DNA from: Hydrogenophaga sp.
Lineage (GTDB): Bacteria > Pseudomonadota > Gammaproteobacteria > Burkholderiales > Burkholderiaceae_C
Reading direction: 5' to 3'
Assembly: GCF_025699295.1 (NCBI RefSeq)
Contig: NZ_JAILWB010000001.1
Span: forward strand, 1 to 64,000
DNA length: 64,000 nt
Shown here: positions 23,439-33,006 of the stretch, one piece after another
Layout: each line of letters opens with the position of its first letter
How positions within the stretch are numbered: the first letter of the stretch is position 1
Notes under the pieces: model-generated
What the model saw: only the letters and a program-made list of their open reading frames with translations
The model's database searches: none
Told to the model about the DNA's origin: nothing
Position numbers and translations under genes: made by a program

Positions 23439-24338
23439 TTGGAAAACCTCGACGACTTCATCGCCTTCCTGCGCGTGGCGGAGGCAGGCGGATTTTCTGC
23501 GGCCGAACGCACGACAGGCATACCCAAGTCGCGGCTCAGCCGGCGAGTTGCCGAACTTGAACAGAAGCTGGGTGTGCGCCTTGCGCAGCGCTCATCACAC
23601 GCCTTTCACCTCACCGATGTCGGAGAACAGGTCTATCGGCACGCGCGAGCCATCGCGGACGAGGCGGAGGCGGTGCAGGTGACGGTCAGCGAAACGCAGG
23701 TCGAGCCACGCGGCCTGATTCGCGTGAGCTCGTCCTTGCTCACGGGAGAACGCTTCCTGGCCCGCTGGCTGAGCGAGTTCATGGTCCTTCATCCGAAGGT
23801 ACGCATATCGCTCGATCTCTCAAATCATTTCGTCGATCTTCTGGCTGAACGCTTCGATCTGGCCATCCGCGTCTCTGGTACGCCCCTCGCGGCCGCAGAT
23901 GTTGTGGCCCGCCAGATCAGCACAGGAAAAATGGTACTGGTCGCGAGCCCGGAAATTCTGGCGCGGCACGGCGTTCCCAGGTCGCCCATCGATCTGGAAC
24001 GCTTCCCGCTCGTGGCACAAGGCAATGCCGAGAATGTCCGCCCCTGGATGTTCCGGGAATCCGATGGACGCGATCTGACCTATTTTCCCCAGCCGCGGTT
24101 CGTCAGCGACAACCTGATCGCCGTGCGCGAAGCAGCACTCGCCGGCGTGGGGGTTGCTCAGATGCCGCTCGAAGCATGCGACGAAGCGCTGCGCCACGGA
24201 TCGTTGAGCGAACTGTTGCCCCAGCACGCACCTGCGGCCTCGACGGTGTATGCGATCTACCCCAGCCGGCGCGGGGTGACTTCAGCGGTTCGAACCTTGA
24301 TCGCGTTCCTGGAGGACAGGTTTCAGTCAATGGGTTGA
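23439..24338 (+). CDS. LysR-family transcriptional regulator
   Basis: 299 residues from TTG 23439 (GGAG five bases upstream); no ATG gives a full family start. The winged HTH is MENLDDFIAFLRVAEAGGFSAAERTTGIPKSRLSRRVAELEQKLGVRLAQRS, followed by a periplasmic-binding-like effector domain (LIRVSSSLLTGERFLARWLSEFM, LAERFDLAIRVSG). Codons are visibly less G/C-biased than those of the flanking ABC exporter and glutamate dehydrogenase genes. It probably controls the SDR gene 105 bases downstream, and a palindrome lies between them (24343-24358). Confidence 0.9.
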   Translation: MENLDDFIAFLRVAEAGGFSAAERTTGIPKSRLSRRVAELEQKLGVRLAQRSSHAFHLTDVGEQVYRHARAIADEAEAVQVTVSETQVEPRGLIRVSSSLLTGERFLARWLSEFMVLHPKVRISLDLSNHFVDLLAERFDLAIRVSGTPLAAADVVARQISTGKMVLVASPEILARHGVPRSPIDLERFPLVAQGNAENVRPWMFRESDGRDLTYFPQPRFVSDNLIAVREAALAGVGVAQMPLEACDEALRHGSLSELLPQHAPAASTVYAIYPSRRGVTSAVRTLIAFLEDRFQSMG

Positions 24339-24342
24339 GGGC

Positions 24343-24358
24343 GTTCCATTTCTGGAAC
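24343..24358. promoter_or_regulatory. Palindrome between the LysR and SDR genes
   Basis: GTTCCA (24343-24348) and TGGAAC (24353-24358) form a perfect dyad with a four-base spacer, directly after the LysR stop codon. A second inverted repeat, ATCGTTCCC (24404-24412) with GGGAAACGAT (24434-24443), brackets the SDR ribosome site with one bulged base. The first could be a LysR binding site; no clear -35/-10 pair is visible. Confidence 0.35.
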
Positions 24359-24443
24359 TGCCCATCGCGTTTCTGACGCCTACCCGTTCGGCAGGCACGT
24401 GGCTATCGTTCCCCTCCTGATCAAACACGAAAGGGAAACGATC

Positions 24444-25181
24444 ATGAAACTGTCTGGAAAGGTCGCGGTGGTCACCGGCGGGTCGCGGGGCATTGGCGCC
24501 GCCATCGCGCGCAAGCTCGCCACGGAAGGCGCCCACGCCGCCATCTTTTGTCGCAGCAATGGAGCGGCGGCTGAATCAACGGTGCGAGCCATCCGGGAAG
24601 CGGGCGGCACAGCAAGCCTTGTCCTGGTGGACGTGGCAGATGAGGTTGCGGTTCGATCCGCCATGCGCGACGTCGCCTCGACGTTCGGACGCATCGATGT
24701 GCTGGTGAACAACGCCGGCATTTTTGAATCAGCCCCCTTAGGGCAAATCAGCCGACAGTCTTTTCAGGACCAGTTCTCCACAAACGCATGGAGCGTGCTT
24801 GCGACCACCCAAGCCGCGCTCGATCACTTTCCTTCAACTGGCGGCGCCATCGTCAACGTCTCCAGCAGTCTCGCAGTCCGGCCCGAGCCAGAAGCAGTGG
24901 CCTACTCTGCCAGCAAGGCTGCCGTGGACAGCTTGACACTCGGCTGTGCGATCGAACTGGGTGCGCGCAGCATTCGCGTCAACGCCGTGGCACCAGCGAT
25001 CACGCGCACAGACATGACGGCGGACATTCCAACCCAACAATTGCAGGACGAAGTGCGCCTTACTCCGCTTGGTCGACTGGCTGAACCGGACGACATCGCC
25101 GATGTGGTCGCCTTCCTGTGCTCGAACGACGCACGCTGGATCACGGGGCGAAGCATTCTGGTGGACGGTGGCAGGGTCTAG
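24444..25181 (+). CDS. Short-chain dehydrogenase/reductase (classical SDR)
   Basis: 245 residues from ATG 24444, with AAGGGAAA upstream. It has the Rossmann motif TGGSRGIG (residues about 12-19), NNAG, the catalytic serine in NVSSSLAV, and YSASK with Tyr and Lys four residues apart; the C-terminus ITGRSILVDGGRV is typical. This resembles FabG-like and aldehyde/ketone reductases that use NAD(P)H. Rare codons such as TTA and weaker G/C bias set it and the LysR gene apart from their surroundings, consistent with acquisition as a pair. The substrate is unknown. Confidence 0.92.
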   Translation: MKLSGKVAVVTGGSRGIGAAIARKLATEGAHAAIFCRSNGAAAESTVRAIREAGGTASLVLVDVADEVAVRSAMRDVASTFGRIDVLVNNAGIFESAPLGQISRQSFQDQFSTNAWSVLATTQAALDHFPSTGGAIVNVSSSLAVRPEPEAVAYSASKAAVDSLTLGCAIELGARSIRVNAVAPAITRTDMTADIPTQQLQDEVRLTPLGRLAEPDDIADVVAFLCSNDARWITGRSILVDGGRV

Positions 25182-25189
25182 CGAACGCC

Positions 25190-28100
25190 TCACGCCAGCT
25201 GCCGCAGCTCCCGCAGCGCCACCGACACGGGCGCGAGATCAGGTGCCTGGTCCGCAATGCTTTCGTGCATGGCGTTGATGCGTTCGATCGCCCTGGCGTG
25301 GCGCTCCTGCCATGCGGCCAGCGACTGCTGGCTGCTCAGCAGGGACAGGACGAGTTGCCCGGCGATCGAGTAGACGTCGTCGCGCGCGCTGGCGCGCGCC
25401 TGGGTCTGCCACAGCGAGTCGGTCGGCAGCTTGCCGATGCGCTGGCGCCAGCGGTCCAGGCCCAGCGTGCTCTCGACCGCGAAGTAGGTGCGCGCGGCCT
25501 GCTCCAGCGAGCTGCCCGCCTGGGTCGCGACGTCCACCAGATCGAGCACCGGATACAGGTGGTCGAGCACGGTCAGGTCGTCGGCGAGCTGGGCGTCCAC
25601 GCCGGCCTGCACCAGACGATCGCTGGCGGCCTTCCACTGCTCGCGCGCGCCCGCCGGAAGCCACTGTTCGACGTGCTGGCGCAGCGTCTGTGCCGCCGGG
25701 CGGTACTTGGCGATCAGGGTGGGCAGGTCGCCCTGGCCGCGGTGGCGCAGCATCCAGCGGCTGGCGCGCTGGGTGATGGCGGCGAGCTGCGTGAGCAGGC
25801 TCAGTTGCAGTTCGCTGGTGACCTTGAGGTCCAGCGCGTCGATGCGGTCCCAGATCGGTTCGAGCGCGAACACCTCGCGCGCCAGCGTGTAGGCGCTGAC
25901 CACGTCGGCAGCGGTGCAGGAGGCCTCGTTGGCGAGGAAGTTGACGAAGGTCGCGCCCATGCGGTTGACCACCGCATTGGTCATGTAGGTGGCGATGATC
26001 TCGCGCTTGAGCGGGTGCCGCGCGATGAACTCGCCATGGCGCTCGCCCAGGACGGCGGGGAAATACATCGTGAGCACGCGGGCATAGAACGGGTCGTCGG
26101 GCAGGCTGCTGGCGCAGAGCTCGTCGAACAGGTTCATCTTGGCATAGGCCATCAGCACGGCGTTCTCCGGGCGGGTCAGGCCCCTGCCCTCGCGCTTGCG
26201 TCGGGCCAGTTCGTCGTCGGCAGGCAGGAACTCGATGGCGCGCTTGAGCAGGCCGATCTGCTCGAGCCAGCGCATGAGGTTCTGCTGGCCGTCGAGCAGG
26301 TAGACCGGACGCGCGGCCGCGAGTTCGATCTGCTGGGTCTGGTAGTAGTTGTCCTGCAGCACGAGCTGGCCGACCTCGTCCGTCATGCTCGCGAGCAGCT
26401 CGTTGCGGCTGTCCTGCGTGAGCGCGCCGGCCTCCTGCACCGCACCGAGCAGGATCTTGATATTGACCTCGTGGTCGGAGCAGTCCACGCCGGCGGAGTT
26501 GTCGATCGCATCGGTGTAGATCAGCCCGCCCGCGTGCGCAAACTCGATGCGGCCATTCTGCGTGCAGCCGAGGTTGCCGCCTTCGCCGAACACCTTGCAG
26601 CGCAGTTCGTTGCCGTTGACGCGGAAGGCGTCGCCGGCCTTGTCGCCCACCTGCGTGTGGCTCTCGAAACTGGCCTTGACGTAGGTACCGATGCCGCCGT
26701 TGTAGAGCAGGTCAACCGGGGCCTTGAGGATGGCGTTGAGCAAATCGTTGGGCGCCATCTCGGTGGCGTCGGTGCCGATCACGGCGCGCGCCTGCGCGCT
26801 CAGCGCGATCGACTTGGCGCTGCGCGGGAACACGCCACCACCCTGGCTGATCAGGCGCTTGTCATAGTCGGCCCAGCTGGAGCGCGGCAATTTGAAGAGG
26901 CGCTCGCGCTCGGCGTGGCTCGTGGCCACGTCCGGATCGGGGTCGATGAAGATGTGCCGGTGGTCAAAGGCCAGCACCAGCTTGATCTGCGTGGACAGCA
27001 GCATGCCGTTGCCAAACACGTCGCCCGACATGTCGCCGATACCGGCCACGGTAAAGGGTTGGGTCTGCGTGTCCACGCCCAGACCGCGGAAATGGCGCTT
27101 GACCGATTCCCAGGCGCCGCGCGCGGTGATGCCCATCTTCTTGTGGTCGTAGCCAACCGAGCCACCGGAGGCGAAGGCGTCGCCGAGCCAGAAACCGTAT
27201 TCCGCGCTCACGCCGTTGGCAATGTCGCTGAAGGTGGCCGTACCCTTGTCGGCCGCCACCACCAGGTAGGGATCGTCCTCGTCGTGGCGCACCACGTCGG
27301 GCGGCGGCACGACCACGCCCTTGACCAGGTTGTCGGTGACGTCAAGCAGGCCCGAGAGGAAGGTTTTGTAGCAGGCCACGCCTTCGGCCAGCCAGGCTTC
27401 GCGCTCGCTCGCGGGCGGGGCCTTCTTGAGCACGAAGCCGCCCTTGGACCCAACCGGCACGATCACCGTGTTCTTGACCATCTGCGCCTTGACCAGGCCG
27501 AGGATCTCGGTGCGGAAGTCCTCGCGCCGGTCCGACCAGCGCAGACCGCCACGCGCGACCTTGCCGCCGCGCAGGTGCACGCCCTCGACGCGGGGCGAGT
27601 ACACCCAGATCTCGAACAGCGGCCTGGGTTCGGGCACGTTGGGGATGTCGCGCGGGCTGAGCTTGAAACTCATGCAGGACTTGCCGCGCTGGTAGACGTT
27701 GGTGCGCAGTGTCGCGTTGATGGTGCTGAGAAACTGGCGCAGCACACGGTCCTCTTCCAGGCTGGCCACGTCGGCCAGCAGGGATTCGAGCGTGTGCACA
27801 CTGGCTTCGGTGCGCTCGTCGCGGCGTTCGCCCTGCGCCGGATCGAAGCGGATCGCGAACAGCTGTGCCAGTCCCTGCGCAATGGCGGGATTGTTGTTGA
27901 GCGTGTCTTCGATGTAGCTCTGGCTGAAGGCGAATCCCAGCTGCTTGAAGTAGCGCACGTAGGCGCGCAGCACGGCAATGCCGCGCGCATCCAGCTCGGT
28001 GGTGAGCACCAGGCGGTTGAGTGCATCGCTCTCGACCTCCTGGCGCCAGACCGCCTGGAACAGCTGCTCGAAACGCTCCCGCAGGCGTGCGACGTCGATC

Positions 28101-29809
28101 GGCTGGGTGAACTGCAGGCCCCAGTCGTGGATCCAGAGGTCCTTCTCGGCCAGGTGGTAGGGATGCTCGTCGATCACCCGCGCACCCATGGATTCCAGCA
28201 CCGGCAAGGCGTCGGAGAGCACGATCTTGTGCGTGGCGTAGGTCTTGAAGCGCAACTGTCCGCCGCGGCTGTAGAGCTTGAGCGCCAGCGGCTGGGCAGG
28301 CCCGAGGCCGTTGAGGATCGCCGCGTCTTCGGCCGCCGTTTCGGCGTCGAAGTCTTCGCGGTAGGCGGTCGGGAACGCGGCCACCAGCGCCTGCAGACCG
28401 CTGGCGCCGCGTCCGCTGCGCGCCAGCAGCACGGCGTTCACGCCATCGATCCAGCGCTTGCAGGCCTGGGCCACGCGGGCTTCGAGCTGGGCCACGTCCA
28501 CCTGGGTGGGCAGCAGGTCCCTGGCGCGCACGATGTAGTGGATGCGCGCAAGCGCACTGTCGGTGAGCATGGGGGTGAACTCCACCGAGGCGGCGTCGAA
28601 GGCTTCCGTGAACAGCGCGCCGAGCTTGACGCGCAGCTCGGTGGTGTACACATCGCGCGGCACGTACACCAGCAACGAGGCAAGCCGGCCGAACACGCCC
28701 CGGCGCACGAACAGGCGCACGCGCTGGCGTTCCTGCAGGCGCAGGATGCCCATGGCGTGCTGCTCCAGCGTGGCTGCGTCGATCTGCAGCATCTCTTCGC
28801 GCGGGTAAGTCTCCAGAATGGCCTGCAGGGCCTTGTGCGCATGGCTGCCATGCACCACGCCAGCGTTGGCCATGACGCGCGCGACGTTCTGCCGCACGAC
28901 CGGAATCTGCTCCACCGAAGCCGCGTAGGCAGCCGAGGTGTACAGGCCGAGAAAGCGGCTCTCCCCCACCGGCTGGCCGGCGGCGTCCAGGCGCTTGACG
29001 CTGATGGCATCGAGCCATGCCGGGCGGTGCACGGTGGAACGGCTCATGGCCTTGGTCGAGAGCACCAGGCCAGGGTCCGACTCGAAACGTTCGATGGGCG
29101 TGGCCGGCAGAGGCTGTGCACCCTTCGCCTTGAGCAGGCCCAGTGCGCTGCCGGGCACCGGCACCAGGGCACCACCCTGGAGCTCGAAGTCCTCGGCGGC
29201 CAGGAATGTGAAATGCCCCTGCTCCAGCCAGCTCAGGAAGGCTTTGGCTTCATCCGCCACGGCGGCGTCCAGCGCAGTGAACCCGGCATTGAGTACCTGC
29301 ACGCGCGAGAGCATGGGACGCCAGTCCTGTACCGCCAGGCGCACGTCCTGCAGGGTGTCCAGGATCGTCTGGATCAGGGCAATGCCTTCGGGGTCGGCCA
29401 CCAGCCGGTCGCACTCGACCAGGATGCACGAGACCACCTGACCTGCACTGCCACCCTGAGGCGCCGCCGCGGCGATCTCGCTGACCTGCCCGTCGGCGTC
29501 GCGCACGACGCGCAACAGGGGGTGCACGATCCAGTGCACGGTGCGTCCACTGCGGTTGACCGCCATGCCCACCGAGTCGACCAGGAACGGCATGTCAGGG
29601 TGCACGATCTGCAACACGTGTGTGTCGGCCTCACGACCCTGCCCCAGCGCCGACGGTGACAGGCTGCGCACCCGCACTTCGCCCGCAGGCGTGGAGCGCA
29701 ACAGGGTTTCATGCGCGGTCGCCATCGCCTGCAGCAGGGCCGGATCGCGGTTGCGCATTTCCTCGGGGTCGGCGGCGGCGAAGTAGAGGTCCTGAAAGCT
29801 CGGGTTCAT
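25190..29809 (-). CDS. gdhB: NAD-specific glutamate dehydrogenase, large (180-kDa) type
   Basis: 1539 residues from ATG 29809; upstream open frame is non-family. The large N-terminal regulatory region (ACT-like segments with IVHPDMPFLVDSVGMAVNR) is followed by the catalytic core: GLRWSDRREDFRTEILGLVKAQMVKNTVIVPVGSKGGFVLKK with the reactive lysines, GDMSGDVFGNGMLLS, then the NAD domain and a C-terminal helical part. It converts glutamate to 2-oxoglutarate and ammonium, feeding carbon from amino acids into the TCA cycle. It stands alone; TAGAAT at 29861-29856 (minus strand) is a plausible -10 box and a perfect dyad lies at 29920-29942. Confidence 0.95.
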   Translation of the reverse strand: MNPSFQDLYFAAADPEEMRNRDPALLQAMATAHETLLRSTPAGEVRVRSLSPSALGQGREADTHVLQIVHPDMPFLVDSVGMAVNRSGRTVHWIVHPLLRVVRDADGQVSEIAAAAPQGGSAGQVVSCILVECDRLVADPEGIALIQTILDTLQDVRLAVQDWRPMLSRVQVLNAGFTALDAAVADEAKAFLSWLEQGHFTFLAAEDFELQGGALVPVPGSALGLLKAKGAQPLPATPIERFESDPGLVLSTKAMSRSTVHRPAWLDAISVKRLDAAGQPVGESRFLGLYTSAAYAASVEQIPVVRQNVARVMANAGVVHGSHAHKALQAILETYPREEMLQIDAATLEQHAMGILRLQERQRVRLFVRRGVFGRLASLLVYVPRDVYTTELRVKLGALFTEAFDAASVEFTPMLTDSALARIHYIVRARDLLPTQVDVAQLEARVAQACKRWIDGVNAVLLARSGRGASGLQALVAAFPTAYREDFDAETAAEDAAILNGLGPAQPLALKLYSRGGQLRFKTYATHKIVLSDALPVLESMGARVIDEHPYHLAEKDLWIHDWGLQFTQPIDVARLRERFEQLFQAVWRQEVESDALNRLVLTTELDARGIAVLRAYVRYFKQLGFAFSQSYIEDTLNNNPAIAQGLAQLFAIRFDPAQGERRDERTEASVHTLESLLADVASLEEDRVLRQFLSTINATLRTNVYQRGKSCMSFKLSPRDIPNVPEPRPLFEIWVYSPRVEGVHLRGGKVARGGLRWSDRREDFRTEILGLVKAQMVKNTVIVPVGSKGGFVLKKAPPASEREAWLAEGVACYKTFLSGLLDVTDNLVKGVVVPPPDVVRHDEDDPYLVVAADKGTATFSDIANGVSAEYGFWLGDAFASGGSVGYDHKKMGITARGAWESVKRHFRGLGVDTQTQPFTVAGIGDMSGDVFGNGMLLSTQIKLVLAFDHRHIFIDPDPDVATSHAERERLFKLPRSSWADYDKRLISQGGGVFPRSAKSIALSAQARAVIGTDATEMAPNDLLNAILKAPVDLLYNGGIGTYVKASFESHTQVGDKAGDAFRVNGNELRCKVFGEGGNLGCTQNGRIEFAHAGGLIYTDAIDNSAGVDCSDHEVNIKILLGAVQEAGALTQDSRNELLASMTDEVGQLVLQDNYYQTQQIELAAARPVYLLDGQQNLMRWLEQIGLLKRAIEFLPADDELARRKREGRGLTRPENAVLMAYAKMNLFDELCASSLPDDPFYARVLTMYFPAVLGERHGEFIARHPLKREIIATYMTNAVVNRMGATFVNFLANEASCTAADVVSAYTLAREVFALEPIWDRIDALDLKVTSELQLSLLTQLAAITQRASRWMLRHRGQGDLPTLIAKYRPAAQTLRQHVEQWLPAGAREQWKAASDRLVQAGVDAQLADDLTVLDHLYPVLDLVDVATQAGSSLEQAARTYFAVESTLGLDRWRQRIGKLPTDSLWQTQARASARDDVYSIAGQLVLSLLSSQQSLAAWQERHARAIERINAMHESIADQAPDLAPVSVALRELRQLA

Positions 29810-29919
29810 GGTCGGTGTCCCGTTGTTGCGGTGTTGGGAGGGAGAGATGCGCGCGATTCTAGGATCGCTCCCGGCACGCGCAGGGCCCCAGAAAAGGATT
29901 GCATGGACCCATGCCATGC

Positions 29920-29942
29920 CATCATGCGCAGAACGCATGATG
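29920..29942. promoter_or_regulatory. Perfect 9-bp inverted repeat upstream of glutamate dehydrogenase
   Basis: CATCATGCG (29920-29928) and CGCATGATG (29934-29942) with a five-base spacer lie about 110 bases before the gdhB start and about 60 upstream of the putative -10 TAGAAT. The neighbouring ATGCCATGCCAT adds related half-sites. It has the size of an operator and is not followed by a T-run, so I read it as a regulator site rather than a terminator. Confidence 0.45.
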
Positions 29943-29967
29943 CCCCCATGACACGGCCTCGGCCAAG

Positions 29968-29992
29968 AAAAAACCCCGCAAGGCGGGGTTTT
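29968..29992 (-). terminator. Rho-independent terminator after the complex I gene cluster
   Basis: AACCCCGC (29972-29979) pairs with GCGGGGTT (29983-29990) around a three-base loop. On the minus strand the stem is followed by TTTTTT (29973-29968). It lies 20 bases beyond the DUF1178 stop codon and closes the transcription unit that includes the nuo genes; the shorter T-run on the plus strand could make it bidirectional. Confidence 0.85.
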
Positions 29993-30012
29993 GCGGGAGA
30001 GCAGGTCTGGCC

Positions 30013-30495
30013 CTACTGCAGCGTTTCCTTGATCGCCGGCAGCATGGCCAGGGGCAACACGTCGATGCCCTCTTCCAGCAACTCCAGCGCCTCCTGGGGG
30101 CTGGCCTGGCCGCGGATGTGGCGGTGCGCGACCTCGCCATGGTGCATGGCACGGGCTTCGTCCGCGAAGCGTTCCCCCACGTCCTCGGACTGCGCCACCA
30201 CCTCGCGCAGCGCGCGCAGCACGCGCGCCTGCAGGGCCGCCAGCTCCGGGTGGGCAGGCGCCTGGTTGCTCACGACGGCCAAGGCCGTGCCGTCGGCGGG
30301 TGCTGCGCCGCCGTCCCGCGCGCGCGCACCCCGCAGATTGAGACGGGGAGCCGAGAGCTTCTTCTCGATGCGCGCATCGCCACACAGCGGACACGTCACC
30401 ATCCCACGTTCCAGCTGGCTCGTGTAATCGTCTTCGGAGCCGAACCAGCCTTCAAACGGGTGCTGGTGCGCGCATTGCAGGTTGAGGACCTTCAT
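30013..30495 (-). CDS. DUF1178 family protein
   Basis: 160 residues from ATG 30495, which overlaps the TGA of the NUDIX gene. The N-terminal signature MKVLNLQCAHQHPFEGWFGSEDDY with CPLCGDARIEKKLSAPRLN defines DUF1178; the cysteines at C8, C36 and C39 suggest a zinc ribbon. The C-terminal half (VGERFADEARAMHHGEVAHRHIRGQASPQEALELLEEGI) is also conserved in the family. Function unknown. It closes the nuo-associated cluster in Burkholderiales. Confidence 0.88.
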   Translation of the reverse strand: MKVLNLQCAHQHPFEGWFGSEDDYTSQLERGMVTCPLCGDARIEKKLSAPRLNLRGARARDGGAAPADGTALAVVSNQAPAHPELAALQARVLRALREVVAQSEDVGERFADEARAMHHGEVAHRHIRGQASPQEALELLEEGIDVLPLAMLPAIKETLQ

Positions 30496-31103
30496 GGAAC
30501 GGATTGTCCGGCATCCGTCGCGACATTGCCGGGCCTCCATTCCAGAACCCATTCGCCGCGCAGCACATTCTGCAGCCACATCGATCCGATGAGGGTCTTG
30601 CAGTCGATCACCTCGCCGCTGAAACACCAGGCCTGCAGCTCGGCCGGGGTGGCGGCGAACACGTCCAGGAACTCGCCCTTGTCGAGCTGGCGCTCGCCGT
30701 GTGTGAGCCCGCGCGCGAACCAGATGTCGATGACTTCGTCGGAGTACGCGATGGTGGGGGCGAGCCGCCCGGCAAAGGCCCACTCGCGCGCGGTGTAGCC
30801 GGTTTCTTCCAGCAGCTCGCGCTGCGCGCAGGCCAGGCTGCCCTCGCCGGCATCGAACTTGCCGGCGGGAAATTCGGTCATGACCGCCTGCATGGGGTGG
30901 CGGAACTGACGCTCCAGGACCACCCGGCCATCGTCGAGCAGGCCGATCACCATCACGGCGCCGGGATGCAGCACGAACTCGCGCGTCGCCTCGCCGCCGT
31001 CGGGCAGGCGCACGGTGTCGCGCACCACGTGCAGGAAATGACCCCGCAGCAACTCGGCACGCGCCAACGGGGTCTCCCGCAGGTGGCTTTCGTTGTCGTT
31101 CAT
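30492..31103 (-). CDS. NUDIX hydrolase (ADP-ribose pyrophosphatase-like)
   Basis: 203 residues from ATG 31103, overlapping the DUF2818 stop by four bases. The NUDIX box reads GKFDAGEGSLACAQRELLEETGY (about residues 80-102), with the REL.EE.G core that binds Mg2+. The upstream VLERQFRHPMQAVMTEFPAGK is typical of ADP-ribose/nucleoside-diphosphate-sugar pyrophosphatases. Coupled translation with its neighbours on both sides. Exact substrate not determinable. Confidence 0.9.
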   Translation of the reverse strand: MNDNESHLRETPLARAELLRGHFLHVVRDTVRLPDGGEATREFVLHPGAVMVIGLLDDGRVVLERQFRHPMQAVMTEFPAGKFDAGEGSLACAQRELLEETGYTAREWAFAGRLAPTIAYSDEVIDIWFARGLTHGERQLDKGEFLDVFAATPAELQAWCFSGEVIDCKTLIGSMWLQNVLRGEWVLEWRPGNVATDAGQSVP

Positions 31104-31405
31104 CCGCGTCGCCGGTACAGGTAGCGATAGACGAAGCCGGGAAATGCCAGTGTGATGAAAAGGGCGCCGGTAGTGGCGTAGAACTCCCATCCCTGAGGCG
31201 CGATCTGCCCTGCACGCTGTTCCAGCGCCATGCCCAATCCGCCGACCAGCAGGTACAGCAGTACCAGCTCGGCCGCGCGCATCCACAAGGTCTTGTGGGG
31301 CGCGCGCCGGGGCAGCACCGCCAGCCAGCGCTCGTTCACGAAGGGCAGGTTGGCGGCAATGAAGGCGGTGATCAGCACCAGCCAGACGGAGAAGGTGTGT
31401 GTCAT
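31100..31405 (-). CDS. DUF2818 family small membrane protein
   Basis: 101 residues from ATG 31405. Three hydrophobic helices are visible: FSVWLVLITAFIAANLPFV, AAELVLLYLLVGGLGMALE and YATTGALFITLAFPGFVYRYLYRRR. Between nuoN and the NUDIX gene this family is a regular companion of complex I in betaproteobacteria. It could assist assembly or simply ride the transcript; there is no direct evidence of function. Its stop overlaps the NUDIX start (ATGA). Confidence 0.87.
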   Translation of the reverse strand: MTHTFSVWLVLITAFIAANLPFVNERWLAVLPRRAPHKTLWMRAAELVLLYLLVGGLGMALEQRAGQIAPQGWEFYATTGALFITLAFPGFVYRYLYRRRG

Positions 31406-31463
31406 GGAACGGTGTGTGAGCCGATGACCGCCGGCAAGTTCACCGGTGTTGGCGGACAGGACC

Positions 31464-32972
31464 TCAGGCGAACAGCTGCGCCACGGCCTGCGCACACAGC
31501 GTCATCAGGCCGCCGGGCACAATGCCCAGCACCAGCACCAGGGCACCGTTGAGCGAGAGCACGGAACGCGCGTCGATGCCGGCCTCGATCGCGGCGGTCT
31601 GCGTGGGGGCGTCGAAGTACATGATCTTGACCACGCGCAGGTAGTAGAAAGCGCCGACCAGCGACATGACCACCGCGAACACGGCCAGGCCCACATAAAA
31701 CGCGCCGCTGGAGGCCAGCAGTGCCTGCAGCACCGACAGCTTGGCGTAGAAACCCACCAGCGGAGGCACACCGGCCAGCGAGAACATGCAGATGGCCATG
31801 ACGCCGGCGTACAGCGGGCTGCGCTGGTTCAGGCCGGCCAGGTCGCTCACGTTTTCCGATTCGAAACCGCTGCGCGACAGCAGCAGGATCACGCCGAAGG
31901 TGCCCAGCGTGGTGAGCACGTAGGTGACAACGTAGAACATGGACGAGCCGTAGGCGTTGGCCATGTTGCCGCTGTCCAGTCCATTGCCGCCCTGCACCAC
32001 GCCGGCCAGCAGGCCCAGCAGCATGAAGCCCATCTGCGCGATGGTCGAGAACGCGAGCATGCGCTTGAGGTTGCTCTGCGCGATGGCGGCGAGGTTGCCC
32101 ACCAGCAGCGACATGACGGCGAGCACGGCCAGCATCTGCTGCCAGTCCACCGCGAGCGGTTGCAGGCCTTCGACCAGCAGCCGGATCACGATCGCGAACG
32201 CAGCCAGCTTGGGTGCGCCACCGATCATGAGCGTGACGGCCGTGGGCGCGCCGTGGTAGACGTCGGGCACCCACATGTGGAACGGCACCACGCCGAGCTT
32301 GAAGGCCAGGCCGGCGACCACGAACACCAGGCCCAGCGTGAGCACCTGGGCCGAACCCTTGAGCGTGGCGCCGCCGCCGGCGATGGCCTTGAGCACCTCG
32401 GCCACGTCGAGCGAACCGGTGGCGCCATAGACCATGGACAGACCGTAGAGCAGGAAGCCGCTGGCCAGCGCACCCAGCACGAAGTACTTCATGGCCGCCT
32501 CGGTGGCCTGCACGTCGTCGCGGCGCAGCGCCACCAGCGCGTAGCTGGAGAGCGTGAGCAGTTCCAGGCCGAGATAGATCACCAGGAAGTTGTGACCCGA
32601 GATCATGACGAACATGCCGAGCAGCGCGAACATGGCCAGCGTGAACAGCTCACCGCCGCGCAGCATGTCACGCTGCGCCGAGTAGGCACGGCCATAGACC
32701 AGCGTGACCATCACGGCGATGGTGGCAAAGCACTTGAGCCAGTTGCCCATGGGGTCGCTGACGATCATGCCGCCGAAGCCGTCGATGGTGTTGCCCGAAG
32801 CCGCCGCAGTGCCCTGCAGCAGCGCGACCACGGCCAGCGTGAGCAGGGTCAGGCCGTAGGTGGCACCCCGCAGCGGCGTCTTCACCGCCAGATCGACCAG
32901 CGCGATCACGCAGGCCATGGTCAGCAGAAGAATTTCCGGGTAAGCCGCGACCCAGCTGAGCTTGTCAATCAT
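31464..32972 (-). CDS. nuoN: NADH-quinone oxidoreductase subunit N
   Basis: 502 residues, about fourteen membrane helices. It is one of the three antiporter-like proton-pumping subunits of complex I. Recognisable parts are [18 protein letters not shown] at the N-terminus, [20 protein letters not shown] (with the helix-5 glutamate) and [21 protein letters not shown] near helix 10. Last structural nuo gene; 34 bases separate it from nuoM and 58 from the DUF2818 gene. Confidence 0.97.
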   Translation of the reverse strand: MIDKLSWVAAYPEILLLTMACVIALVDLAVKTPLRGATYGLTLLTLAVVALLQGTAAASGNTIDGFGGMIVSDPMGNWLKCFATIAVMVTLVYGRAYSAQRDMLRGGELFTLAMFALLGMFVMISGHNFLVIYLGLELLTLSSYALVALRRDDVQATEAAMKYFVLGALASGFLLYGLSMVYGATGSLDVAEVLKAIAGGGATLKGSAQVLTLGLVFVVAGLAFKLGVVPFHMWVPDVYHGAPTAVTLMIGGAPKLAAFAIVIRLLVEGLQPLAVDWQQMLAVLAVMSLLVGNLAAIAQSNLKRMLAFSTIAQMGFMLLGLLAGVVQGGNGLDSGNMANAYGSSMFYVVTYVLTTLGTFGVILLLSRSGFESENVSDLAGLNQRSPLYAGVMAICMFSLAGVPPLVGFYAKLSVLQALLASSGAFYVGLAVFAVVMSLVGAFYYLRVVKIMYFDAPTQTAAIEAGIDARSVLSLNGALVLVLGIVPGGLMTLCAQAVAQLFA

Positions 32973-33006
32973 GTGAGCGTTCTCTTGTATGGCGTGCCCG
33001 GGAGGC

